Assembly: GCA_047621945.1 (NCBI GenBank)
Contig: JBLHMK010000072.1
Coordinates: 1-12,984, forward strand
DNA length: 12,984 nt
Direction of reading: 5' to 3'
Source of the DNA: JAFMKE01 sp047621945
GTDB taxonomy: Bacteria > Bacteroidota > Bacteroidia > Chitinophagales > UBA8649
The translations under genes were made by a program, and so were the position numbers. This document shows, piece after piece, positions 7,328 to 12,984 of the stretch; the stretch's first letter is position 1; every line of letters begins with the position of its first letter. The notes below the pieces were generated by a model. That model did not search any database. It worked only from the letters and a program-made list of their open reading frames with translations, and had not been told where the DNA came from.

Positions 7328-7394
7328 TGGGGGAGGTAGCTTGTCGCTAATTTTAAGCTTAAATTGCCGAAAATGGCAGGTCAGTTATTCCCCA
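7328..7394. other. possible branched RNA structure
   Basis: A 7-pair closing stem (7328-7334 with 7388-7394, one G-U pair) would enclose the hairpin TAGC-TTGTC-GCTA (7337-7349), the 12-bp palindrome TTTAAGCTTAAA (7352-7363) and the hairpin TGCC-GAAAAT-GGCA (7365-7378). The individual stems are short, so it may be a chance fold; strand and function are unknown. Confidence 0.25.
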
Positions 7395-7551
7395 TAATAA
7401 TCTCTAGGAAAAAACAAAATTTTTTTTTCAGCATGTTAATTAAATGTTAGTTTATTGTAATCCACATGTCTAGCATGGACGTTTATTGGAAATAAGACAT
7501 TTCCACTTTTCAATGTTGAAAACCACCCTTTCATTTTAGTTTAATTCAAGC

Positions 7552-7559
7552 TACTTTTG
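7552..7559 (+). promoter_or_regulatory. candidate -7 box for nrdB-nrdA
   Basis: TACTTTTG matches TAnnTTTG exactly. A start near 7563 would give nrdB a leader of about 220 bases containing all the inverted repeats between 7602 and 7773. The -33 position has TTTC (7529-7532) rather than TTTG. A weaker alternative, TAATTTTTG (7723-7731 region, one base too long), would start transcription inside the pseudoknot. Confidence 0.35.
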
Positions 7560-7601
7560 AAAAGCAAATAACAGTAATTGTTGTTTACCAAAACTCCAAA
7601 T

Positions 7602-7665
7602 AGGTAATTTATTTTTTGGGATATTTCATAAAGTGCTTGTTCTGCACTACTTGCGAAAATTACCT
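7602..7665 (+). other. long-range stem with inner hairpin in the nrdB leader
   Basis: AGGTAATTT (7602-7610) and AAATTACCT (7657-7665) are perfect 9-bp complements. Between them AGTGC-TTGTTCT-GCACT (7632-7648) forms a 5-bp hairpin with a 7-base loop. The arrangement looks like a stem capped by a subdomain, as in structured leader RNAs. Confidence 0.4.
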
Positions 7666-7690
7666 CGAGTTAGATTCAAACAAAAGAGGA

Positions 7691-7708
7691 GAAGTAAGTA
7701 GTTACTTC
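7691..7708 (+). other. GAAGTAA/TTACTTC hairpin in the nrdB leader
   Basis: A perfect 7-bp stem (7691-7697 with 7702-7708) closes a GTAG tetraloop. A Shine-Dalgarno-like GAGGAG (7686-7691) overlaps its 5' foot but no start codon follows at a usable distance. Confidence 0.4.
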
Positions 7709-7726
7709 GATTAATAACTTATAATT

Positions 7727-7769
7727 TTTGTCGGTTTAGGGGCGACAAACGATTAATTTTTAACCCTAA
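7727..7769 (+). promoter_or_regulatory. candidate H-type pseudoknot upstream of nrdB
   Basis: Stem 1 is TTTGTCG (7727-7733) with CGACAAA (7743-7749), a perfect 7 bp. Its loop contains TTAGGG (7736-7741), a perfect complement of CCCTAA (7764-7769), giving a 6-bp stem 2. Loop lengths are 2, 1 and 14 bases, sterically suited to an H-type pseudoknot. The fold ends 15 bases before the nrdB ATG, where it could affect ribosome entry. An alternative hairpin, TTAATT/AATTAA (7753-7758 and 7768-7773), shares bases with stem 2 and cannot coexist with it. The complementarity is seen; the regulatory role is inferred. Confidence 0.5.
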
Positions 7770-7784
7770 TTAAAAACAAGTGAA

Positions 7785-8762
7785 ATGAGCGATAAAGCAG
7801 TTGAACCAATCTTACATGAAAACAACGAGCGTTTTGTGTTATTCCCAATCCAACACAATAAGATATGGGAAATGTACAAGCAGGCAGAAGCTAGTTTCTG
7901 GACAGCGGAGGAAATTGACCTAGCTCCAGACATGAAAGACTGGGAAAGTTTGACGGATGATGAAAGACATTTCATTAGTCACGTTTTAGCTTTTTTCGCG
8001 GCAAGTGATGGAATTGTAAATGAGAACTTGGTGATTAACTTCATGCAAGATGTTACTATTCCAGAAGCTAGATGTTTTTATGGTTTTCAAATTGCTATTG
8101 AAAATATTCATGCGGAAACATATAGTCTCTTAATCGACACTTATATTAAAGACGAAAAAGAGAAAACAAAAATGTTCAATGCAATTGACACCATTCCTTG
8201 TGTTAAGAAAAAAGCGGATTGGGCCTTGAAATGGATAGATGATTCACCTTCATTTGCTCATAGATTAATTGCTTTTGCTGCGGTAGAAGGGATTTTCTTT
8301 TCAGGAAGTTTCTGCTCAGTTTTTTGGCTGAAGAAAAGAGGCTTAATGCCAGGGCTTTCTTTTTCTAACGAATTGATTAGTAGAGATGAAGGCTTACACT
8401 GTGATTTTGCATGTGTGATTTATTCTATGTTAGAGAATAAATTGGATGTAAAAGAAGTAAATGAGATTATCAGTGATGCTGTAGAATACGAGAAAGAATT
8501 TGTAAGTGATGCGCTTCCAGTTTCATTGATTGGTATGAATTCAGATATGATGTGTGACTATATCGAGTTTGTTGCGGATAGATTATTAGTTTCTCTAGGG
8601 TACAGTAAAATATTTAATGCAACCAACCCATTCCCTTGGATGGAAATGATTTCACTACAAGGAAAAACTAACTTCTTCGAAAAAAGAGTAGCTGAATATC
8701 AAAAAGCAGGCGTTTCTGCTAAACAAGATGATCACTCTTTCTCAATGGATGAAGAGTTTTAA
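7785..8762 (+). CDS. nrdB: ribonucleoside-diphosphate reductase, class Ia small subunit
   Basis: Radical-generating R2 subunit that holds a diiron-tyrosyl radical cofactor and passes the radical to NrdA for reduction of ribonucleotides to deoxyribonucleotides. The 325 residues resemble eukaryotic R2 more than E. coli NrdB. All cofactor residues are present: D75 in FFAASDGIV, E106 and H109 in IENIHAETY, radical tyrosine Y113, E168 in AAVEGIFFSGSF, and E202 and H205 in SRDEGLHCDF. The C-terminal SFSMDEEF is the acidic tail with terminal Phe that docks on the large subunit, comparable to FTLDADF in mouse R2. nrdA follows after 52 A-rich bases without a terminator, so the two are cotranscribed. 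The start is set by conservation of the N-terminus and by the lack of an upstream alternative. The long leader holds candidate RNA structures. Confidence 0.98.
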   Translation: MSDKAVEPILHENNERFVLFPIQHNKIWEMYKQAEASFWTAEEIDLAPDMKDWESLTDDERHFISHVLAFFAASDGIVNENLVINFMQDVTIPEARCFYGFQIAIENIHAETYSLLIDTYIKDEKEKTKMFNAIDTIPCVKKKADWALKWIDDSPSFAHRLIAFAAVEGIFFSGSFCSVFWLKKRGLMPGLSFSNELISRDEGLHCDFACVIYSMLENKLDVKEVNEIISDAVEYEKEFVSDALPVSLIGMNSDMMCDYIEFVADRLLVSLGYSKIFNATNPFPWMEMISLQGKTNFFEKRVAEYQKAGVSAKQDDHSFSMDEEF

Positions 8763-8814
8763 ATAAAAGAACGACGAATTAACAATATAAGAACCACCTA
8801 AAAGACCACTAAGA

Positions 8815-11172
8815 ATGTACGTAATAAAAAGAAATGGGAGAAAAGAAGCTGTAATGTTTGACAAGATCACAGCAAGAATTAACAAATTATCTTATGGCTT
8901 AGACAACAAATATGTGATGCCTATTGATATCGCTAAGAAAGTGATTCAAGGGATGTTTGATGGCGTAACCACAACAGAATTAGATAACCTAGCAGCGGAA
9001 ACGGCAGCATCAATGACAACAGTTCATCCGGACTATGCCATTCTTGCAGCACGTATTGCGGTTTCTAATTTACATAAGAATACGAAGAAGTCTTTTTCAG
9101 AGGTGGTAGAAGATTTGCACAAGTATATCGATCCTAAAACAGATGATCCGGCTCCATTAGTAGCTGATGATGTTTATGAAATAATTATGAAGAATTCCCA
9201 AGAATTGGATTCTGCTGTGATTCATTCTAGAGATTTTCATTATGATTTTTTTGGTTTTAAAACTTTGGAAAGAGCATACCTATTAAAGTTGAACGGTCAG
9301 ATTGCTGAACGACCTCAACATATGTTAATGAGAGTGTCAGTTGGAATTCATAAAGAAGATATCAAATCTGCAATTGAGACCTATAACTTAATGTCAGAAA
9401 AATGGTTTACTCATGCTACTCCTACATTGTTTAATGCAGGTACACCTAAACCACAAATGTCTTCATGCTTCTTGTTAACTATGAAAGATGATAGTATTTC
9501 AGGTATTTTTGATACCCTACGTCAATGCGCGGAAATTTCTAAGTCTGCAGGTGGAATTGGATTAAGCATCCACAATGTAAGAGCTAACGGAAGTTATATC
9601 AAAGGAACGAATGGTACGTCTAACGGAATCATTCCAATGTTAAGAGTATTTAATGATACCGCTAGATATGTAGATCAAGGTGGTGGAAAGCGTAAAGGGG
9701 CTTTTGCAGTTTACCTAGAACCTTGGCATGCGGATGTTTTTGATTTCCTTGACTTGAAGAAAAATCACGGTAAAGAAGAAAACAGAGCAAGAGATTTATT
9801 CTATGCACTTTGGATTCCAGATTTGTTTATGCAAAGAGTTATGGACGATGGTGATTGGAGTTTATTCTGTCCAAATGAAGCTCCCGGTTTAGCTGATACG
9901 CATAGTGAAGAGTTTGAAGCTTTATACACAAAGTATGAATCAGAAGGAAGAGCACGTAAAACAGTTAAAGCTCAAAAATTGTGGTTTGCAATCTGTGAGT
10001 CTCAAATTGAAACAGGAACGCCATACATCCTGTACAAAGATGCAGCAAACAAAAAATCGAATCAACAAAATCTAGGTACAATCAAATCTTCTAATTTATG
10101 TACGGAGATTATGGAATATACGGCTCCGGATGAAGTAGCGGTATGTAACCTTGCTTCTTTAGCCTTGAACAAGTATGTTGGAGCTGATGGTAAGTACGAT
10201 TTTAAGAAATTATATGATGTGAGTTACCAAGTGACTTTAAACTTGAATAAAATCATCGATAATAATTACTACCCAGTACCTGAAGCAAGAAAATCAAACA
10301 TGCGTCACCGTCCAATCGGAATTGGTGTTCAAGGATTAGCTGATGCTTTCATGTTGCTTAGACTTCCTTTTGAAAGTGAAGAAGCACGCATGTTAAACAA
10401 GAATATTTTCGAAACTATTTATTTCGCTGCAATGACAGCGTCTAAAGATTTAGCTATAAAAGAAGGGGCTTATGAAACGTTCAAAGGTTCTCCTTTAAGC
10501 GAAGGTAAATTCCAGTTTGATCTTTGGAATATTAAGCCAAGTGGTATGCACAACTGGGATAAGTTGAGAAAAGAAGTAATGAAGCACGGAGTAAGAAATA
10601 GCTTATTGCTTGCACCAATGCCTACAGCATCAACTTCTCAAATTCTTGGAAATAATGAGTGCTTCGAACCATACACAAGTAACATCTATTCAAGAAGAGT
10701 ATTGTCTGGAGAGTTCGTAATCGTGAACAAACACTTATTAAAAGATTTAATCTCAAATGGATTGTGGAACGAAGACATGAAGTACAAGCTTATCGCAAGA
10801 AACGGCTCAGTACAAGATATACCTGAAGTACCACAAGATTTAAAAGACCTATATAAAACGGCTTGGGAGATTTCTCAAAAAGCGGTCATTGACATGAGTG
10901 CAGATAGAGGGGCGTTTATTTGTCAGTCTCAAAGTCTGAATATTTTCATGGAGAATGCAAACTTTAAGAAATTATCTTCAATGCACTTCTACGCCTGGAA
11001 AGCTGGTTTGAAAACAGGTACTTACTACTTGAGAACGAAAGCAGCAAGAGACGCCATTAAGTTTACTGTAGATAGTCAATACTTAAAAGGAGATAAAATT
11101 GATGATACCAAAATTGCAGCTGCAGTTTGTTCATTGGATAATCCGGATGATTGCGAAAGCTGCTCAGGTTGA
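8815..11172 (+). CDS. nrdA: ribonucleoside-diphosphate reductase, class Ia large subunit
   Basis: Catalytic R1 subunit, 785 residues, close to the eukaryotic type. An ATP-cone (about 1-90, beginning MYVIKRNGRKEAVMFDKIT) provides dATP/ATP control of overall activity. Active-site residues fall at the same numbers as in mouse R1: C218 in SSCFLL, N427, thiyl-radical C429 and E431 in SSNLCTEI, and C444 in VAVCNLASL. Y737 and Y738 in TGTYYLRT form the radical relay. The C-terminal pair C780 and C783 (DDCESCSG) is the thioredoxin/glutaredoxin-linked shuttle. Allosteric-specificity loop sequences occur around SAGGIGL (244-250) and GGGKRKGAFAVYLEPWHAD (289-307). It is preceded by nrdB and followed by a strong intrinsic terminator, so the operon appears to be just nrdB-nrdA. 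No oddities in the protein. Confidence 0.98.
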   Translation: MYVIKRNGRKEAVMFDKITARINKLSYGLDNKYVMPIDIAKKVIQGMFDGVTTTELDNLAAETAASMTTVHPDYAILAARIAVSNLHKNTKKSFSEVVEDLHKYIDPKTDDPAPLVADDVYEIIMKNSQELDSAVIHSRDFHYDFFGFKTLERAYLLKLNGQIAERPQHMLMRVSVGIHKEDIKSAIETYNLMSEKWFTHATPTLFNAGTPKPQMSSCFLLTMKDDSISGIFDTLRQCAEISKSAGGIGLSIHNVRANGSYIKGTNGTSNGIIPMLRVFNDTARYVDQGGGKRKGAFAVYLEPWHADVFDFLDLKKNHGKEENRARDLFYALWIPDLFMQRVMDDGDWSLFCPNEAPGLADTHSEEFEALYTKYESEGRARKTVKAQKLWFAICESQIETGTPYILYKDAANKKSNQQNLGTIKSSNLCTEIMEYTAPDEVAVCNLASLALNKYVGADGKYDFKKLYDVSYQVTLNLNKIIDNNYYPVPEARKSNMRHRPIGIGVQGLADAFMLLRLPFESEEARMLNKNIFETIYFAAMTASKDLAIKEGAYETFKGSPLSEGKFQFDLWNIKPSGMHNWDKLRKEVMKHGVRNSLLLAPMPTASTSQILGNNECFEPYTSNIYSRRVLSGEFVIVNKHLLKDLISNGLWNEDMKYKLIARNGSVQDIPEVPQDLKDLYKTAWEISQKAVIDMSADRGAFICQSQSLNIFMENANFKKLSSMHFYAWKAGLKTGTYYLRTKAARDAIKFTVDSQYLKGDKIDDTKIAAAVCSLDNPDDCESCSG

Positions 11173-11197
11173 TGTTTGCTAGCTAACAGATCTAGAT

Positions 11198-11238
11198 AAA
11201 AGCCATCAAGCATTTGCTTGATGGCTTTTGTTTTTATT
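11198..11238 (+). terminator. intrinsic terminator of nrdB-nrdA
   Basis: A perfect 14-bp stem, AAAAGCCATCAAGC (11198-11211) with GCTTGATGGCTTTT (11216-11229), closes an ATTT loop and is followed by GTTTTTATT. It begins 25 bases after the nrdA stop codon. This is the clearest Rho-independent terminator in the window. Confidence 0.93.
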
Positions 11239-11273
11239 GAGCAGTTGACTCGCAGTCAACTGCTCAATAAAAA
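11231..11273. repeat. perfect 20-bp inverted repeat with a 3-base loop
   Basis: The arms 11231-11250 (TTTTTATTGAGCAGTTGACT) and 11254-11273 are exact reverse complements around a CGC loop. The 5' arm starts with the T run of the preceding terminator. There is no T run after the hairpin on either strand, so it does not look like a terminator itself. Its end lies 33 bases before the iaaA start codon. It could be a processing signal, a protein site or one copy of a dispersed palindrome. Confidence 0.85.
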
Positions 11274-11306
11274 TACTTTATCTTCGATTCAAATTCATAA
11301 AAGTAT

Positions 11307-12239
11307 ATGCAAACAATTTCATTAGCCATACATGGTGGAGCTGGAACCTTAATAAAAGGGGCTATGACACCGGAGAAGGAAGCAGCCTATAAATCGGCCT
11401 TAGCGGAAGCACTTCATACTGGGTATCAAATATTAGAGGCGGGTGGTTCATCGCTAGATGCAGTGGAAAAAGCGGTGGTGGTTTTAGAAGACTGCCCTTT
11501 GTTTAATGCTGGGAAAGGGAGTGTATTTACAGCAAAAGGCTCCCATGAAATGGATGCATCTATAATGACCGGACATGACCGGAATGCAGGGGCTGTTAGT
11601 TTGATTCAAGGAGTTAAAAATCCAATCAGCTTAGCTAAAGCAATTTTAGAGAAAAGTGAACATGTTTTTCTAGCGGGTGAAGGAGCATTGGAGTTTGCCA
11701 AGCAGGAGAATCTAGCAATGGAGAACGAAGCTTATTTTTATAATGAATTCAGACATCAGCAATGGCTGGAGATCAAAGATTCTGATAATTTTCAATTGGA
11801 TCATGCAAAGAAAAAGGATTCAAAGTTTGGAACCGTTGGAGCTGTTGCTTGCGATAGTAAAGGCAACATAGCAGCAGCAACTTCTACTGGAGGGATGACG
11901 AATAAGAAATTTGGTAGAGTTGGAGATAGTCCAATGCTAGGTGCTGGTAATTATGCGAATAATAAAACTTGTGCAGTTTCTTGCACGGGTAGTGGTGAAT
12001 ACTTCATCAGAGCTGTTGTAGCTTATGACGTTTCATGCTTAATGGAATTTAAAGGTTTCAGTTTAGAGCAAGCAAGTCAGGAAGTTGTCCAAAATCGATT
12101 GCTAGAAATCAATGGAGATGGTGGATTAATTGCTGTTGATGCCAAAGGCAATATTAGTATGCCCTTTAACACAGAAGGAATGTATCGTGCTTGTAAGTCT
12201 TCAGATGGAAGAGAAGAAGTTTCAATTTACAAAAAGTAA
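11307..12239 (+). CDS. iaaA: isoaspartyl peptidase / beta-aspartyl dipeptidase (plant-type asparaginase family)
   Basis: N-terminal nucleophile hydrolase that splits isoaspartyl (beta-Asp-X) dipeptides and usually also L-asparagine. The 310-residue precursor matches the family length. SLAIHGGAG (5-13) and CPLFNAGKGSVFT (63-75) mark the alpha part. Self-cleavage is expected between G175 and T176 in KFGTVGAVACD, making T176 the nucleophile of the beta chain. T194 in TSTGGMTNK, R204 and D207 in GRVGDSPMLGAG, and T227-G228 in CTGSGE complete the active site. It converges with a cyanophycinase gene across 203 bases; such peptidases split the beta-Asp-Arg dipeptides that cyanophycinase releases. 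A near-match -7 box, TATCTTCG (11279-11286, one mismatch), precedes the start, with no clear -33. No secretion signal, so probably cytoplasmic. Confidence 0.95.
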   Translation: MQTISLAIHGGAGTLIKGAMTPEKEAAYKSALAEALHTGYQILEAGGSSLDAVEKAVVVLEDCPLFNAGKGSVFTAKGSHEMDASIMTGHDRNAGAVSLIQGVKNPISLAKAILEKSEHVFLAGEGALEFAKQENLAMENEAYFYNEFRHQQWLEIKDSDNFQLDHAKKKDSKFGTVGAVACDSKGNIAAATSTGGMTNKKFGRVGDSPMLGAGNYANNKTCAVSCTGSGEYFIRAVVAYDVSCLMEFKGFSLEQASQEVVQNRLLEINGDGGLIAVDAKGNISMPFNTEGMYRACKSSDGREEVSIYKK

Positions 12240-12243
12240 ATTG

Positions 12244-12267
12244 AATTATAAATCAACAATTATAAAT
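12244..12267. repeat. 14-base direct repeat after iaaA
   Basis: AATTATAAAT occurs at 12244-12253 and again at 12258-12267 in a tandem 14-base period (AATTATAAATCAAC, then AATTATAAATGAC). It is AT-rich and probably a chance or slippage product. Confidence 0.6.
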
Positions 12268-12295
12268 GACAGCCTCGATTTTTTGTTACTTTTTT

Positions 12296-12332
12296 CAGCA
12301 TGAAGCTTTTTAAGGTTTTCATGAGAACGCTG
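12296..12332. other. bulged inverted repeat between iaaA and cyanophycinase
   Basis: CAGCATGAA (12296-12304) can pair with TTCAT (12318-12322) and then GCTG (12329-12332), leaving a 6-base bulge. There is no T run after it on either strand, so it is not a convincing terminator for either converging gene. Confidence 0.3.
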
Positions 12333-12368
12333 CGCTTAGTTTTCATCAAATAAAAAGTAAAGAATTAA

Positions 12369-12386
12369 GAGTAAGAGTAAGAGTAA
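12369..12386. repeat. three tandem copies of GAGTAA
   Basis: A short simple-sequence repeat, GAGTAA three times, followed by a partial fourth copy (GAtg), in the non-coding space between the convergent iaaA and cyanophycinase genes. It is a likely slippage tract with no evident function. Confidence 0.85.
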
Positions 12387-12442
12387 GATGAAATAACAAG
12401 TATGACTTTACTTAAAACGCCATTCTTGTTTTTAGTTAATTC

Positions 12443-12984
12443 CTAAACAAAAGGAGCTTCAATAGGGAGTATATTGATTTCTCCAGTAGCTATATTGTAG
12501 CGATCACCATTGGATAGTACGTGAACGATCATATTCGTTAAGGTCATCGGTGTACCTTCATTCAAGATCTTCTGATTATTATGTTTGATTTTCTTGGGAT
12601 CAAAAACGATAATCATTCCAGATCCAATTACAATAAACTCTATACCTCGTTTAATGATTAACCCAGTATCTTCTGCTAAACCAATTCCAACTAAATTAGG
12701 ATGAATAGCTATGGCTTCTGACTGCCTTCCAAAACGTCCTCTTTGAATAAAATGGGTATCAATAATCAATTCGGGAATAAGGCCTAAGCCTTTATACATA
12801 GTCACTGCATCTTTTACAAAAGCTTCAGTACTGCTTCCTCCGGCTATCATTTCTTCCGCCATCACCATAGCTCCCGCACTTGTTCCCGCTATGACAAATC
12901 CTTCCTCATTTTTGTAACGCTCCAATAAAATTTTATGAATGGTCGTGTTACCAATCCGATCGGTGATTTTTGATTGATCTCCAC
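12443..12984 (-). CDS. cphB: cyanophycinase (5' end outside the window)
   Basis: Serine exopeptidase of the S51 family that removes beta-Asp-Arg dipeptides from cyanophycin (multi-L-arginyl-poly-L-aspartate). The frame stays open to the right edge; 179 residues are visible and roughly the first third of the protein is missing. The first visible residues, GDQSKI, belong to the conserved GGDQ motif. VIAGTSAGAMVMAE follows with the nucleophile serine (codon 12878-12880), then DTHFIQRGRFGR, the family's substrate-pocket motif, and GIGLAEDTGLII. A TTG codon at 12923-12925 should not be taken as the start, because GDQ and the intervening helix lie upstream in frame. It converges with iaaA and would supply that enzyme with substrate. 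Whether a cyanophycin synthetase gene lies upstream is not visible. Exact preference for cyanophycin over related peptides is inferred from family. Confidence 0.92.
   Translation of the reverse strand, partial: GDQSKITDRIGNTTIHKILLERYKNEEGFVIAGTSAGAMVMAEEMIAGGSSTEAFVKDAVTMYKGLGLIPELIIDTHFIQRGRFGRQSEAIAIHPNLVGIGLAEDTGLIIKRGIEFIVIGSGMIIVFDPKKIKHNNQKILNEGTPMTLTNMIVHVLSNGDRYNIATGEINILPIEAPFV

Larger units (their letters stand above)
7230..7784. other. 555-base intergenic region between dusB and nrdB
   Basis: No credible protein gene: ATG-initiated frames here are 25 codons or shorter without family features. The left third has terminator-like hairpins. 7328-7394 could fold into a closed, branched structure. 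7420-7428 is a run of nine Ts preceded by A-rich sequence. 7552-7559 is the only TAnnTTTG box on the plus strand. From 7602 to 7773 the sequence is dense with inverted repeats leading up to nrdB. No recognisable NrdR box pair and no cobalamin riboswitch core was found by eye. Confidence 0.6.

Noticed and set aside
7374..7451. 25-codon frame starting ATGGCAGGTCAG in the dusB-nrdB gap
   Set aside because: It runs through a T9 tract and has no ribosome site or recognisable similarity; frames of this size are expected by chance.
7736..7769. TTAGGG and CCCTAA resembling telomere repeats
   Set aside because: Single copies in a bacterial leader; better explained as the two strands of pseudoknot stem 2.
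7230..7784. Cobalamin riboswitch or NrdR boxes ahead of the reductase genes
   Set aside because: No GCCACTG-type cobalamin core and no paired ACA-rich NrdR boxes were found by eye; the genes are class Ia and do not use cobalamin.
7766..7975. 69-codon minus-strand frame across the nrdB start
   Set aside because: Antisense to the conserved NrdB N-terminus and to the candidate pseudoknot; no supporting signals.
11239..11265. Integron-like or dif-like recombination site at the palindrome after nrdA
   Set aside because: The repeat is a simple perfect palindrome without separated R/L boxes or a dif-like core, and no integrase is nearby.
12395..12433. AACAAG/CTTGTT stem followed by TTT as iaaA terminator
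   Set aside because: Only 6 bp with a 24-base loop and three Ts; too weak to call.

Overview
The window is AT-rich chromosomal DNA from a member of the Bacteroidota, most likely a flavobacterium-like lineage. This is inferred from gene content (a TonB-dependent receptor with a CarboxypepD_reg-like N-terminal domain, a eukaryote-like class Ia ribonucleotide reductase in the order nrdB-nrdA, a CPBP protease next to phospholipid genes) and from promoter-like TAnnTTTG boxes, the -7 element of Bacteroidota promoters, upstream of several genes. Eleven protein genes are recognisable. Nine are complete and the two at the window edges are cut. No rRNA, tRNA, CRISPR array, insertion sequence or phage gene is visible.

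Left part (1-6133). A TonB-dependent receptor, lacking its 5' end, runs rightward and meets a leftward block of five genes with only 8 bases between the stop codons. In transcription order the block is a CPBP-type membrane protease, cdsA, psd, an M42 metallo-aminopeptidase and a pterin-4a-carbinolamine dehydratase. CPBP and cdsA overlap by 4 bases (ATGA). The peptidase and dehydratase are separated by 3 bases. A well-formed -33/-7 promoter lies between psd and the peptidase, so the last two genes probably form their own unit. cdsA and psd catalyse two steps of phosphatidylethanolamine synthesis; the phosphatidylserine synthase that links them is not in this window.

Middle (6134-11300). A divergent intergenic region separates the CPBP gene from a tRNA-dihydrouridine synthase gene (DusB-like), whose -7 box sits so close to the likely start codon that the mRNA may be leaderless. 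A 555-base non-coding stretch then precedes nrdB-nrdA. It holds several inverted repeats. The most striking is a potential H-type pseudoknot ending 15 bases before the nrdB start codon, a candidate cis-regulatory RNA. nrdA is followed by a textbook intrinsic terminator, and immediately after it comes a second, perfect 20-bp inverted repeat that is not a terminator.

Right part (11301-12984). An isoaspartyl peptidase/beta-aspartyl dipeptidase gene (rightward) converges on a cyanophycinase gene (leftward, 5' end outside the window). Together these enzymes would take cyanophycin to beta-Asp-Arg and then to aspartate and arginine, suggesting that the cell uses cyanophycin or a related polymer.

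The ordinary genes are confidently assigned. The parts most worth a second look are non-coding: the structured nrdB leader, the double hairpin after nrdA, and the start-abutting promoters of the dusB/CPBP divergon.
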